A stretch of DNA of 64,000 bases from Rhizobium sp. Leaf306 (GCF_001423425.1 NZ_LMNX01000003.1:965577-1029576), one strand, 5' to 3'. Numbered from the stretch's first letter, positions 24,326-33,593 are shown. Numbers and translations are program-made. The notes: generated from the sequence alone by a model not told the origin.

Positions 24326-25845
24326 GCGGCCGCCCTTCCGGTTTGGCTTCGGGCGCCGGATGCGGCGGCAAGGAGCCGGTCGCTATCCACATCCCCAGCT
24401 TGGAATTCGTGGGTCAGTTCGCCCCTGTAGACGACAAGCACGCGATCGCAGATGCCTACAAGTTCCAGCAGATCAGACGACATGAACAGGATTGCGGCGC
24501 CTTCGGCGGCTAGACGATTGAGCAATGTGTAGATCTCTATCTTCGCGCCGACATCGACAGCCACCGTCGGTTCGTCGAGCACATAGAGCTTGGACTGGCA
24601 ACTCAGCCACTTGGCCAATGCCACCTTCTGCTGGTTTCCGCCCGACAATGTGCGCACCAAGGCGTCACGGTGCGGTGTCTTGATCGACAATTCACGAATG
24701 AAACCGTCGACGGCAGATTTCTCGGGGCCTGGCGTAACGAAGCCGTTCCGGCTGTACCGGTCGAGGCTGGCGATAGAAATATTCTCGCGAACCGACAGAG
24801 ACAGCGCGACACCATGCGCGCGTCTGTCCTCAGGCACGAGGGCGACGTTGCGCGATACGGCGCTGACCGGCGAGGAGAAATTGGTTGCCGTTCCATCGAT
24901 CGTGAACGCACCGGAATCCGGCTTTGCCAGGCCGAAAAGGCAGTGAATAAGCTCCTTGACGCCTGACCCCAGCAGACCCGTTATGCCGACGACTTCACCG
25001 GCCTTGATGTCGAAGGAAATGTCGTCGAAGTGCCCCTCGCGGGACAGGTTCGATACGTTCAACACCGTCTCGCCGACAGCCACGGTTCGCTTAGGGAACA
25101 TCTCACCGACGTCTCGATTGATCATCATGCGGACGATCTCATCGATGCTCGTTGTTTTCGGTGAAACAACACCGACATCGGTGCCATTGCGCATTACCGT
25201 GACGGTATCGCAGATATCTTCGATTTCCTGCATGTAGTGCGAGATGAAAATCACCGCGATGCCGTCTTGCTTTAAACGACGCAGTACGTTGAACAGACTG
25301 ACAACCTCGCGCTTCACCAATGCGGCAGTCGGCTCGTCGAGGACGAGCACCGAGGCATTCTGCGCCAGCGCACGCGTGATCTGCACGATCTTTTGCTGAG
25401 CCGTCGTGAGGTCCTGGATTAGTGTTCCCGCCGGCAGGTCGAGATCGAAATACTGTTTGAGAAGCTCCCTCGCCCTCCTCGCCATCTTGCGATGATTGAC
25501 GAAAATACCGAACCCCGGTTCATTCCGCAGGAAAATCGCTTCGCCAATCGTGGCGGTTGGCACAAGCAATCTGTCCTGGTGGATAAAGTGCACCCCGAGA
25601 CGCTCGATATTGGCCGGCGTCAGCCGGGTCACAGTCTTTCCATTGATTTCTATAGATCCGGCGTCAGGCTTGAGCATGCCGGCCAGGGCTTTGATGATCG
25701 TAGACTTGCCGGCGCCATTCTGACCTACCAATCCATGGATCGAGCCACGCTCGACCTGAAGATTTGCGTCAACCAGCGCTTTGATCGGACCAAAACTTTT
25801 CGATATTCCATGCATATTGATCGCAAGATTTGACTGTTGCGTCAT
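24322..25845 (-). CDS. CUT2 sugar ABC transporter ATP-binding protein (RbsA/MglA type)
   Basis: ATG 25845 (MTQQSNLAINMHGISKSF) follows GGAGGG and is preferred over the open frame to 25959. The 507-residue protein has two ATPase halves. The first has an intact Walker A (GQNGAGKST) but a degenerate signature (LTTAQQK). The second has a degenerate Walker A (GLLGSGVKE) and the signature LSGGNQQKVALAKWL with DEPTVAVDVG. That asymmetry is normal for RbsA-type proteins. It drives uptake by the adjacent permeases and binding protein. Confidence 0.94.
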   Translation of the reverse strand: MTQQSNLAINMHGISKSFGPIKALVDANLQVERGSIHGLVGQNGAGKSTIIKALAGMLKPDAGSIEINGKTVTRLTPANIERLGVHFIHQDRLLVPTATIGEAIFLRNEPGFGIFVNHRKMARRARELLKQYFDLDLPAGTLIQDLTTAQQKIVQITRALAQNASVLVLDEPTAALVKREVVSLFNVLRRLKQDGIAVIFISHYMQEIEDICDTVTVMRNGTDVGVVSPKTTSIDEIVRMMINRDVGEMFPKRTVAVGETVLNVSNLSREGHFDDISFDIKAGEVVGITGLLGSGVKELIHCLFGLAKPDSGAFTIDGTATNFSSPVSAVSRNVALVPEDRRAHGVALSLSVRENISIASLDRYSRNGFVTPGPEKSAVDGFIRELSIKTPHRDALVRTLSGGNQQKVALAKWLSCQSKLYVLDEPTVAVDVGAKIEIYTLLNRLAAEGAAILFMSSDLLELVGICDRVLVVYRGELTHEFQAGDVDSDRLLAAASGARSQTGRAAA

Positions 25846-25918
25846 ATTGCCCTCCGTCCGTTGAATGCGGTCAATGCGATCCGCATCCGGCAGCGGCCGG
25901 ATGCGGACAGTCACCGGC

Positions 25919-26938
25919 TCACTTCTTTTCGAGGAACTGGGCGGCCGTGGTGGCGGCATTAGCCTTGGTCACCAGTACCGCTGGAACGAAAGTAAAGGGC
26001 TCGATCGGCTTTCCGGCTAGATAGCGGGCAGCATTGCGGGCGGCGGACTTGCCGATCTCGTAGGGCTGTTGAGCTCCAACTGCGCCAGCTGGCGAGTTCG
26101 GATCGGCAACCATCTCGACAACTTCGGGGCTGCCATCGATGGCATAGGTCTTGATCCCTTTGCGGCCGGATGCCTCGATGGCCTGCGTTGCACCCATCTG
26201 CGGAATGTCCCAGCATGCCCAGACGGACGAGATGTCGCCGTCTTTGGGATATTTGGTCAGCATATCGGTGACATTCGAGTAGGCGCTTTGCACGGTATTT
26301 GGAATGACGTCGCGCAATTCGGGTTCGATGACTTTGATGTCTGGATAGGCCTGAAGCACGTATTTCAGCTGATCGTAGCGGATTTTGCAGACCGGCACGC
26401 TGTAGAAGCCGTTGAAAACCAGAACATTGCCCTTCCCGCCCATGTCGGCGACCATCTGCAGCGCGACCTCTGATGCCAGAGCATAATTGTTTGAAGTCGA
26501 ATTGTTCAGGGTATAGGGCGTTGCCGTGTCGACGGTGAAGAGAGGAATACCGGCATCCCGGATGCGCTTCAGCCATGGATTGAGAACGTCAAGATTTCCG
26601 AGCATTTCGATGATTGCATCCGGCTTCTGGGCAATCAGCGTCTGCAATTGCGAAACCTGAGTCTGGTCGTTGCGTTTGGCGTCAAGCGCAATCGGCTCAC
26701 CTCCCAGTGATTTCACCTCATCGATAATGCCCTGATAAGCCTTCAGGTCCCAGGCATGATCGGTTCCGACCGCGGAAATGCCTATCTTCTTTCCTGCAAG
26801 CGACAATTTCTCCTCACCTGTATCCTGGGCATGCGCAAATCCGGCATGGATGCCAAGCACAATTGCGCAGCTTGCAATTGTAGCCTTCAGTATTCTGGAC
26901 CGCTTACCGGTTCTCACCTGTGTGTTCATCATGGACAT
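25919..26938 (-). CDS. Periplasmic sugar-binding protein of the CUT2 importer
   Basis: The 339-residue precursor has a signal peptide (IASCAIVLGIHAGFAHAQ). It starts at ATG 26938 after a strong GGGAGGAGAGA. The mature protein is a type I periplasmic binding fold (KIGISAVGTDHAWDLKAYQG; later VWACWDIPQMGATQAIEASG). It captures the sugar and delivers it to the permease pair. The ligand is not evident from sequence. Confidence 0.92.
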   Translation of the reverse strand: MSMMNTQVRTGKRSRILKATIASCAIVLGIHAGFAHAQDTGEEKLSLAGKKIGISAVGTDHAWDLKAYQGIIDEVKSLGGEPIALDAKRNDQTQVSQLQTLIAQKPDAIIEMLGNLDVLNPWLKRIRDAGIPLFTVDTATPYTLNNSTSNNYALASEVALQMVADMGGKGNVLVFNGFYSVPVCKIRYDQLKYVLQAYPDIKVIEPELRDVIPNTVQSAYSNVTDMLTKYPKDGDISSVWACWDIPQMGATQAIEASGRKGIKTYAIDGSPEVVEMVADPNSPAGAVGAQQPYEIGKSAARNAARYLAGKPIEPFTFVPAVLVTKANAATTAAQFLEKK

Positions 26939-27024
26939 TCTCTCCTCCCTAAGGTTTTGTCCGCTTCGCCGAAAACTCGGCGTCTACTTGCTCCTGGAAG
27001 CAAATTTCTAAAACTGTGTTGTGT

Positions 27025-27672
27025 TTAGCCTTGGTGACCGTAGCTTCCCATCTTGGCGATCACCCGAGCGATTTCTTCCTTGGACAGGAGCCTCGGCTCG
27101 CCAATTTGCATCGCCCCATGAAACTGACGTGCCAGTGTTTCCACTTCGACCGAAAGCCAGAGTGCCTTCGACAGACTGGCACCGACAGCTATGATGCCGT
27201 GGTGCTCCAGCAGACATGCGTTTCGCCCCTCCAACGCTTTGACTGCATTCTGCGAGAGCTCATCGGATCCGAATGTTGCATATGGTGCGCAGCGGATGTC
27301 ATCTCCGCCAGCAACCGCGACCATGTAATGGACGGGCGGAATGTCGAGTCCCATGATGGCTACGATGGTCGAATAGATCGGATGCGCGTGGACGATCGCG
27401 TTAACGTCGGATCGGGCGACCATGATATCGCGATGGAATCGCCATTCACTTGATGCCTGCAGCGACCCCTTGGTCGAGCCGTCAAGCTCCAGGCGCACGA
27501 TGCTGTCCGGCGTCAGGCGCTCATACGGGATGCTTGTCGGCGTGATCAGGATATAATCGTCATGACGGACGCTGATATTCCCCGATGTGCCCTGATTGAT
27601 CCCGAGTCTGTTCATCTCAAGGCAAGCTGCAATTATTTCTTCGCGTTTTTGAAGTTCGCTTGAACTGGTCAT
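27025..27672 (-). CDS. Class II aldolase (fuculose-phosphate aldolase-like)
   Basis: ATG 27672 (MTSSSELQKREEII) is the start; the longer frame to 27792 lies inside the upstream SDR. The 215 residues match the AraD/FucA family: GTSGNISVRH near 28, the zinc histidines in VHAHP near 93 and a third in LLEHHGII near 155. It cleaves a ketose-1-phosphate to dihydroxyacetone phosphate plus an aldehyde. It lies 13 bp after the SDR, and the operon also encodes a kinase and an aldehyde dehydrogenase, consistent with that reaction. AraD-type epimerases share this fold, so epimerisation remains possible. Confidence 0.88.
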   Translation of the reverse strand: MTSSSELQKREEIIAACLEMNRLGINQGTSGNISVRHDDYILITPTSIPYERLTPDSIVRLELDGSTKGSLQASSEWRFHRDIMVARSDVNAIVHAHPIYSTIVAIMGLDIPPVHYMVAVAGGDDIRCAPYATFGSDELSQNAVKALEGRNACLLEHHGIIAVGASLSKALWLSVEVETLARQFHGAMQIGEPRLLSKEEIARVIAKMGSYGHQG

Positions 27673-27685
27673 GACTGAATCCGTT

Positions 27686-28459
27686 TTAGATTGCTGTGTA
27701 CCCGCCATCCACCGACAGGATTGTGCCGGTGACATAGCTGCTGGCCGGAGATGCGAGAAAGAGGATCGCAGACGCAATTTCAGATGGCTCACCGCACCGG
27801 GCCATTGGCGTCATGTCCATCCACACGTTGAACAGCTCAGGTTTTTCTCGCATTTTCAGCGTCATCTCGGTGCCAACATAGCCTGGCGCCACCGCGTTGA
27901 CGCGAACCGCCTTGTCCGCCCACTCGACCGCCAACGCTTTCGTCAGCATATGGACGGCGCCCTTGCTGGCCATGTAAGACGCGGCAAATTGCGGACGATT
28001 GATAATCAGGCCGGACATTGATCCGAGATTTACAATGCTGCCGCCCCCGGCCTCTATCATGTATTTTCCAAACGCCCGCGACGCCCAGAATGTGCCGTTA
28101 ACATTGACATCCATCACCGAGCGCCACTCTTCGTCGGATACGTCGAGCGCGGAATGAAGCCGGGCGATGCCAGCGCTGTTAACGAGGATGGTGATCTTGC
28201 CATGCTGCTTGACGACGGCGGCGGCAACGGCGGTGACCTCGGACGGGCTGGTCACATCGACGACATGGGTCGATACCGCCACACCATTCATGTCAATCAT
28301 TCCGGCGGCACGATCAAGGCTTTCCTGGTTTATATCGATAAGCGCTATCGTCGCGCCACAGCTCGCCAACGCCTTTGCCGTTTCCAGCCCGATGCCGCTG
28401 GCACCGCCGGTGATGGCAGCGACATGCCCCTCCAGATTGAATTGGTTACGATAATCCAA
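27686..28459 (-). CDS. Short-chain dehydrogenase, first gene of the sugar operon (probable TTG start)
   Basis: The N-terminal NAD motif is ITGGASGIGLETAKAL, with LVNSAG, the catalytic YMASK and a C-terminal TGTILSVDGG. A GGGAGGAG element at 28467-28474 sits 7 bp before TTG 28459 (LDYRNQFNLEGHVAAIT), giving 257 residues. The longer frame to ATG 28501 has no comparable site. It probably oxidises the imported sugar or polyol. The promoter region upstream contains a perfect palindrome likely to bind the neighbouring GntR regulator. Confidence 0.9.
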   Translation of the reverse strand: MDYRNQFNLEGHVAAITGGASGIGLETAKALASCGATIALIDINQESLDRAAGMIDMNGVAVSTHVVDVTSPSEVTAVAAAVVKQHGKITILVNSAGIARLHSALDVSDEEWRSVMDVNVNGTFWASRAFGKYMIEAGGGSIVNLGSMSGLIINRPQFAASYMASKGAVHMLTKALAVEWADKAVRVNAVAPGYVGTEMTLKMREKPELFNVWMDMTPMARCGEPSEIASAILFLASPASSYVTGTILSVDGGYTAI

Positions 28460-28617
28460 GCGTAAACTCCTCCCGTGACCGAAGATCTTGACCTGCTTCA
28501 TCGATCGTTCAAGACGCCGCGCGCTTGAACGTTGTGATGATATGGCGATTTTCGTCGTCTCCTCCGGCGCTCCTCAGGCCGATGGAAGGAAGGTATGAGT
28601 GAATGCTTTCATTGTCA

Positions 28618-28631
28618 ATCTGGTTATAACC
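28618..28631. promoter_or_regulatory. Perfect palindrome CTGGTTATAACCAG, likely operator
   Basis: This 14-bp perfect palindrome lies about 160 bp before the first gene of the sugar operon and 30 bp past the stop of the GntR/UTRA regulator gene. GntR regulators of this type bind short palindromes. Assignment to this regulator is inference from position. Confidence 0.55.
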
Positions 28632-28660
28632 AGAAATAGCAATTTTACTGGATCATTAAC

Positions 28661-29473
28661 TTAGGATTCGACCCGGACGTGAATGCTGGCCACCGCAGAA
28701 TTGTAGAAGGCTCGATAATATTCTAGAGGTCCGCCTTCATAGTCATAGGCGATCGACTCGATTGAGATCAGCGGCGTATTAGCAGCAACTCCCATCCGCT
28801 CGGTTGCCTCGGCATCGGGCATGGCGGCGGTAAACCATCGCTCTGCCCGCTTTACGGTCAGCCCATACTGCTCCTTGATGGTTTGGAAGACAGAGCGGTT
28901 GTCGATGTCGAGCTTTTCCATCCCGGGAACTTTGTGGCCAGGAAGGGAAATATGCGTCAGCGTGATCGGTTTGCCGTCAGAATAATATACGCGCGTAATG
29001 CGCACGACACTGCCTTCCCGCGGAAGCCCGAATACCTGTTGCTCGATGTCGCTCGGAGCGTCGCGGTAAAATTCGAATGTCTTGACGGTCACAAGATGAC
29101 CCTTTGCCGTCAAATCCCCAAAAACTCCAAGATTTGACGTCATGAAATCAACGTCACGTCGCGTTGGTGCGATGAACATGCCCTTACGCGGCATCTTGAT
29201 AACGTGCCCGTCAGCAGCCAGCGCACTTAGAGCAGCGCGAACGACAGGCTTCGATACATCAAAAATATCGCAAATTGCCTGCTCGGATGGCAGGCGAGAC
29301 TGCGGCAGCAGTGTTTGCGCGTCGATCGCATCCAGAATGCGGTTCTTCAATTGTACCCACAGAGCAATAGATTCGCTGCGATCGAGTCCGTCAGCAGCCA
29401 TTTTCAAAAATGTTTCGGTCGCGGAATTGTCGGTCTCATCATATCGAGGCCGGCCTCGGGTTTTGGGTTTCAT
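28661..29473 (-). CDS. GntR-family transcriptional regulator with UTRA domain
   Basis: ATG 29473 (MKPKTRGRPRYDETD) gives 270 residues; the frame back to 29566 adds unconvincing sequence. The winged-helix domain (SRLPSEQAICDIFDVSKPVV) lies near 70-105 and is followed by a UTRA ligand domain (VVRITRVYYSDGKPITLTHI; later PLISIESIAYDYEGGPLEYY). It sits directly upstream of the sugar operon in the same orientation, so it most likely represses it until an intermediate binds. Confidence 0.88.
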   Translation of the reverse strand: MKPKTRGRPRYDETDNSATETFLKMAADGLDRSESIALWVQLKNRILDAIDAQTLLPQSRLPSEQAICDIFDVSKPVVRAALSALAADGHVIKMPRKGMFIAPTRRDVDFMTSNLGVFGDLTAKGHLVTVKTFEFYRDAPSDIEQQVFGLPREGSVVRITRVYYSDGKPITLTHISLPGHKVPGMEKLDIDNRSVFQTIKEQYGLTVKRAERWFTAAMPDAEATERMGVAANTPLISIESIAYDYEGGPLEYYRAFYNSAVASIHVRVES

Positions 29474-29574
29474 AATTAGGAGCCTGTCACAGAATTCATG
29501 GTGTTTAAAAAGCCGAAATCTCTCGTTCTTTGGCAACTTGGTCAAGTCCACCGCAACGATGTCCAATCAGCATC

Positions 29575-29660
29575 TCACACACGCCATACGACAAATCCTC
29601 CGTCGTCGGCGAATACTGAGCCGCTGGCAAAGCAAGGTTGCCTGGAAGAGCAGATAGCAG
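29575..29660 (-). pseudogene. Possible SDR C-terminal remnant
   Basis: The minus strand reads FASGSVFADDGGFVVWRV then stop. This resembles the C-terminal xxGSVxxxDGGF end of short-chain dehydrogenases. Only about 25 codons are recognisable. Confidence 0.3.
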
Positions 29661-29787
29661 ACTTACATGATACCGTATTAGTCTTCAGGAGCCGCCAGCG
29701 AACCTCGGGTAGGCAAGGCCCGTTCGGACGGACTTCGTGGTGCTTGTTCTCAAATTGCGTTCTATCCGTAACTCAAAATTGCGTTGG

Positions 29788-29830
29788 TCTTAAAGGGATA
29801 CGGACGTTAGACCCTGTAGTTGAATACGTA
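29788..29830 (-). pseudogene. tRNA-like fragment (remnant e)
   Basis: CTTAAAGGGATACGGACGTT shows a decayed T-arm-like pattern similar in position to the other remnants, but weaker. Confidence 0.2.
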
Positions 29831-29841
29831 CGGCGTCGAGG

Positions 29842-30243
29842 CTACTCAGTCCAGTCTTCCACCCGTAAGCCGGGTACGCGATCAAATTCTCGGCGATTAT
29901 TGGTGACTATGATCAGTCCACGCGAGCGAGCGTGTCCGGCGATCAGTTGATCGTATGGACCAATAGGAGTTCCGCTGCGGGCCAGTTCGGCTCGCAAATG
30001 CCCCGTATGGCTTGCAGCCGGTTCATCATACGACAACACCTCGAGGCGAGCAGCGAAGCTCTCTACAACGCGAAGGTTCTTTTCAGGACTAGCTGATTTT
30101 TCCGCTCCAAAGATCAATTCCATAAAGCTAACGGAGCTGATGCACAGCTGATTATGGAAACGATTGAATGCCTCGCGCACCTGCTGCGGTCGATTCTTGA
30201 TCGTGAAAATGCAGATGTTCGTGTCAAGCATGTATTTAAGCAT
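29842..30243 (-). CDS. vapC: VapC-type PIN-domain toxin
   Basis: The 133-residue PIN ribonuclease has the acidic residues D7 (YMLDTNICIF), E42 (SFMELIFGAEKS), D98 (GPYDQLIAGHA) and D121, which coordinate magnesium. It overlaps the antitoxin stop by one base (TAATG at 30241-30245), the usual coupling in vapBC. It cleaves RNA, commonly initiator tRNA in this family, and is blocked by VapB. Confidence 0.92.
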   Translation of the reverse strand: MLKYMLDTNICIFTIKNRPQQVREAFNRFHNQLCISSVSFMELIFGAEKSASPEKNLRVVESFAARLEVLSYDEPAASHTGHLRAELARSGTPIGPYDQLIAGHARSRGLIIVTNNRREFDRVPGLRVEDWTE

Positions 30244-30491
30244 TACAGTGCCTCGCGTTCCTGCGAACCAGGCTGCTCACGTTCACTCATAAAGTCAGAT
30301 GTCGCCGCTGCTTCTTCAAACCAGCTGTCCCAAATCTCGCCAGCAGGCGCGATGATGCGTGTGCGTCCTAACGCAACAATGTCGACGCGCTTTACATCAT
30401 CGGGCAAAGCGACTGCCTTTGGCAGACGGATTGCTTGGCTTCGATTGCTCTGAAATACTGCCCCCTGTTCCATCTGCATAACTCCGCTCAT
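30243..30491 (-). CDS. vapB: VapB-type antitoxin
   Basis: The 82-residue protein has an N-terminal AbrB-like DNA-binding fold (GAVFQSNRSQAIRLPKAVAL) and a C-terminal toxin-binding tail (SWFEEAAATSDFMSE). It overlaps vapC. ATG 30479 is a possible alternative start. It should neutralise VapC and autoregulate the pair. Confidence 0.9.
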   Translation of the reverse strand: MSGVMQMEQGAVFQSNRSQAIRLPKAVALPDDVKRVDIVALGRTRIIAPAGEIWDSWFEEAAATSDFMSEREQPGSQEREAL

Positions 30492-30636
30492 GACCGAACA
30501 CGTATAGCGCTCACATAACTTGCAAGATGGGATATGTCAATGGGATATACTCCTGGTTTCAGTCCTGTAGACTTAGTCGGCACTGTTGCCTCTTCCTCCG
30601 GCCTAATGGGATTGTGACACTTCGGCTCCATTTTCG

Positions 30637-31530
30637 TTACCAAAAGTACCCCAAAATATCCGATGTTTGCTCCACCACAGCCACAAGCGCTCTCGTCCGC
30701 ATTTCGTCGGATGCTGCATTGTCGGCCACGAACACGCGGCCGTCATCCAGTTTGGCCTTGATCGGCAGCTTTACCAAAGCATCTGCGAGCGGGTATGATT
30801 CTATAACTTTGGATGGAAATACACCTATACCCAATCCGGCTGCGACCAACTGAAGGGCAGCGTTAAGGCTCGAGCAAACGCACACGTTTTCCGGCGTAAT
30901 CTTTCCCTCTGCCATCCATCCGAACGTTGCCCTGTACATAGCTGTCCCCGGAGGCGTTGTGATGATTGGAAATCTCGCCAGGTCCTGTGGACTGGCGCCG
31001 ACAGTCGGCGCGAGAGAGGCTGCTGCGGCCCAATCGTTACCCTGCAACCCAAGTGCGAACAGCCGGACGTTCTTCAGCCCAATCGGGTCGACAAGGATGG
31101 CAAGATCCAGGTCGTCTGCAGAGAGTGATTGCTCAAGACCAGCGCTCGTTGCCACCACCCACTCCGGTCGGAGTAGAGGGAAACTTTGCCGGATTTGAGA
31201 AATTAGCGTCGCCATGCATGCGACTGCGAAACCTTCGGCAACGCCTATCCTAAGCGGCCCTGCCAGATCGGGAACAAGCGACAGGTTCCCCAATTCGTTA
31301 TAGGCATTGATCACGAGCTTGACCCTCGACAGGAATGCGTGGCCGTGTCTGGTCAGACGCACACCTCGTCCGTGACGTTCCAAAAGCGCCTGCGCTGCTT
31401 CGATTTCCAGTTGCTTCAATCGCAATGAAAGCGTCGGCTGGGCGATATTCAATCGGTCAGCAGCCTTTTGCACGCTCCCCAGCTCGCCCAGCCAGTAGAA
31501 TGCCTCGAGTTGCGCAATCGAAAATCGATT
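30637..31530 (-). CDS. LysR-family regulator 1
   Basis: ATG 31530 (MNRFSIAQLEAFYWLGELG) gives 297 residues. The N-terminal HTH (SVQKAADRLNIAQPTLSLRL) is followed by a substrate-binding domain. It is divergent from the MFS gene at 31636 with a 105-bp shared promoter, the classic layout for LysR activation of a transporter and esterase operon. It resembles the second LysR at 38915 in opening words (QLE.FYW..ELGS) and in the segment NPxGxK/EK, so the two modules look paralogous. Confidence 0.92.
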   Translation of the reverse strand, partial: NRFSIAQLEAFYWLGELGSVQKAADRLNIAQPTLSLRLKQLEIEAAQALLERHGRGVRLTRHGHAFLSRVKLVINAYNELGNLSLVPDLAGPLRIGVAEGFAVACMATLISQIRQSFPLLRPEWVVATSAGLEQSLSADDLDLAILVDPIGLKNVRLFALGLQGNDWAAAASLAPTVGASPQDLARFPIITTPPGTAMYRATFGWMAEGKITPENVCVCSSLNAALQLVAAGLGIGVFPSKVIESYPLADALVKLPIKAKLDDGRVFVADNAASDEMRTRALVAVVEQTSDILGYFW

Positions 31531-31635
31531 CATTGGAAATCCTGATGCGATTGCCGCAAAACTCCTCATTGGACAATTGCATACTGATGGATGGAAGGTC
31601 GTGCAGGAAGAGAAATTTCATGGGAGGAGGAATCC

Positions 31636-32940
31636 ATGAAGCGGACCTGGATCGCACTGCTGATATTCACGGCAGTGATTATCAACTATGTCGACCGCAT
31701 AGCGCTGTCGATCGCGTCGAAACCCATCGCGGCAGAGTTCGGCTTTACGCCGGTGCAGATGGGATATCTGTTTTCAGGTTTTCTCTGGACCTATGTATTG
31801 TGCCTTATTCCGATCGGTCTTCTCGTCGAACGTGTCGGTGCAAAACGCATGGTCGGCGGCGGTATCGCGATCTGGTCGGCGGCAACTGTTATGACCGCCG
31901 CGACTTCGGGTTTTGGCTCTATACTGATGGCGCGGCTGGTCATGGGAGCCAGCGAGGCCTCCACCTTTCCCGCTTGCGGGCGGATCATCCGCGACTGGTT
32001 TCCGGAAAAGGAGCGCGGTCTGGTAACGACCCTCTTCAACGGAGGCTCGTCCGCCGGCCCGGCGATCGGAGCGGTCGCCACCGCAGGCCTGGTCGAATAC
32101 GCAGGATGGCGTTCGGCGTTCGTTGTCCTCGGGATCGTCGGCTATATCTGGCTTATCGCTTGGCTGTACTGGTATGCCACGCCCGAAAAGGCGAAATGGC
32201 TTTCCGAGCAAGAGCGGCAGAAGATCATCCAGGAGAGGAATGGAAACCAACCGGGGATCCAAGCTACGATCATAGCCCGTCCCTCGTCCCTGCGTTTCCT
32301 GCTCTCGCAGAAGAGCGTCTGGGGGCTGGTCGTGACCCAGGCATGCTTGGTCTATACAGCCTATCTCTTCCTGACTTGGCTCCCAAGCTACCTTCAATCG
32401 ACACGCGAACTGTCGACCATGAATACCGGCTACCTGACGGCGGTGCCATACCTGATCACTATTGTCCTTGGGGTAATGATCGCTTGGACGAGCGACAGGA
32501 TACTCTCTTCGGAAAGCGTCCGCGCAGGCGGACGTCGTAACTTCATCGCGGCAATGGCAGTCCTTTCGCTTTTGATCCTGCTCGCCCCTGTGGTCAGCGA
32601 GCTCTGGGAGCTGCTTCTGGTGCTGACGCTTGTCCTCACCGGATCGACCACTGGCGCCGGCCTAAACTTTACTCTTGCCAGTGACCTTCTGCGCAATCCC
32701 GCCGACGTATCGCGGGTGATTGCGATCACGGCACTTGGCGGCAATCTCTTTGGCCTGATCGCCCCAATCATCACGGGTTATGTGGTTGCGGCGACAGGCA
32801 GTTACGATTGGGCCTTTGCTGTTGCGGCCTCGCTTCTCGTCGTTGGAGCCGTTGCAACACTGACCCTGACCCGCAAACCCATCAATCCGGAGTTCGGCCC
32901 GGATCCGGTTTTGTTTCCCGAGGACATGGTGAAAGCATGA
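31636..32940 (+). CDS. MFS transporter (anion:cation symporter family) 1
   Basis: ATG 31636 follows GGGAGGAGG and gives 434 residues with about twelve membrane segments. NYVDRIALSIASKPIAAEFG at the N-terminus, then GWxSAF-like turns and the loop between helices 2 and 3 (IPIGLLVERVGAKRMVGG), mark the ACS family that imports organic acids. Its stop overlaps the start of the HD-domain gene. Likely function: proton-coupled uptake of an acid released by the exported esterases downstream (inference). Confidence 0.92.
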   Translation: MKRTWIALLIFTAVIINYVDRIALSIASKPIAAEFGFTPVQMGYLFSGFLWTYVLCLIPIGLLVERVGAKRMVGGGIAIWSAATVMTAATSGFGSILMARLVMGASEASTFPACGRIIRDWFPEKERGLVTTLFNGGSSAGPAIGAVATAGLVEYAGWRSAFVVLGIVGYIWLIAWLYWYATPEKAKWLSEQERQKIIQERNGNQPGIQATIIARPSSLRFLLSQKSVWGLVVTQACLVYTAYLFLTWLPSYLQSTRELSTMNTGYLTAVPYLITIVLGVMIAWTSDRILSSESVRAGGRRNFIAAMAVLSLLILLAPVVSELWELLLVLTLVLTGSTTGAGLNFTLASDLLRNPADVSRVIAITALGGNLFGLIAPIITGYVVAATGSYDWAFAVAASLLVVGAVATLTLTRKPINPEFGPDPVLFPEDMVKA

Positions 32941-33593
32941 GCTATCATTACGCAAAACCACGTCGTGCGATTTCGGACGATACAAGGCTTTCGGTCAGCG
33001 AAGACTTTCCCGAAATCTCGCTGATCGCTGACGATGATTTGCGGCAGAAGGTCGTCGAGGCCTGGAGCTACGCCCTATGCTGTTCCGATTTCGGGCGGAT
33101 CACCGACATGCCACCCGACGGCAATCCCGGCTCGCCCGTCCTCAAGACGGGAACGCAGGCCGATCATGTCAGGGGCGTGTTCCGATACGCCCATGCGATA
33201 GCCCGGGAATTTGAACAGACGTACCCCCAAGTCTCAATCGACTGGGACATCCTGCTCGCCGGGGCAGCCTGCCACGATGTCGGCAAGCCTTTCGAATTTG
33301 ACGAAAGCAACCGAGATCGCTGGGCCCTATCACCCGCACAGGCTGGGGCTCCCACGTTTCGGCACTCGGTATTCGGGATGCATGTCTGTCTCGTGGTAGG
33401 CCTGCCGGACGAGGTCGCCCATATCGCCGTCGGGCATTCGTTCGAGGGCAACCACATGGGCGTCAGCACCGAATGCATGATCGTGAGGCAGGCCGATCAC
33501 GGCTGGTGGCACGTCGCCGGCGCACTCGGCCTGATCCGTGAAGAAACCATGTCCGGCCTGGCAGGCAATCTACGCAGCCGCCCGGCCGGATAG
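32937..33593 (+). CDS. HD-domain metal-dependent phosphohydrolase-like protein
   Basis: ATG 32937 overlaps the MFS stop as ATGA; the open frame from 32808 lies inside the transporter. The 218-residue product has the HD superfamily residues H77 (QADHVRGVF), H113-D114 (AACHDVGKPF) and D187 (IVRQADHGW), plus a histidine-rich middle (HSVFGMH, VGHSFEGNH). It is a stand-alone cytoplasmic HD domain without a nucleotide-specific partner domain. Its occurrence in an uptake/esterase operon suggests hydrolysis of a small phosphorylated or hydrated intermediate. The substrate is unknown. Confidence 0.82.
   Translation: MSYHYAKPRRAISDDTRLSVSEDFPEISLIADDDLRQKVVEAWSYALCCSDFGRITDMPPDGNPGSPVLKTGTQADHVRGVFRYAHAIAREFEQTYPQVSIDWDILLAGAACHDVGKPFEFDESNRDRWALSPAQAGAPTFRHSVFGMHVCLVVGLPDEVAHIAVGHSFEGNHMGVSTECMIVRQADHGWWHVAGALGLIREETMSGLAGNLRSRPAG

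Larger units (their letters stand above)
29474..29841. other. 368-bp gap with gene debris
   Basis: No intact gene. It holds a short SDR-like C-terminal remnant (about 29575-29660) and a tRNA-like fragment (near 29788). The promoter of the GntR gene should lie at the left end. Confidence 0.45.
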
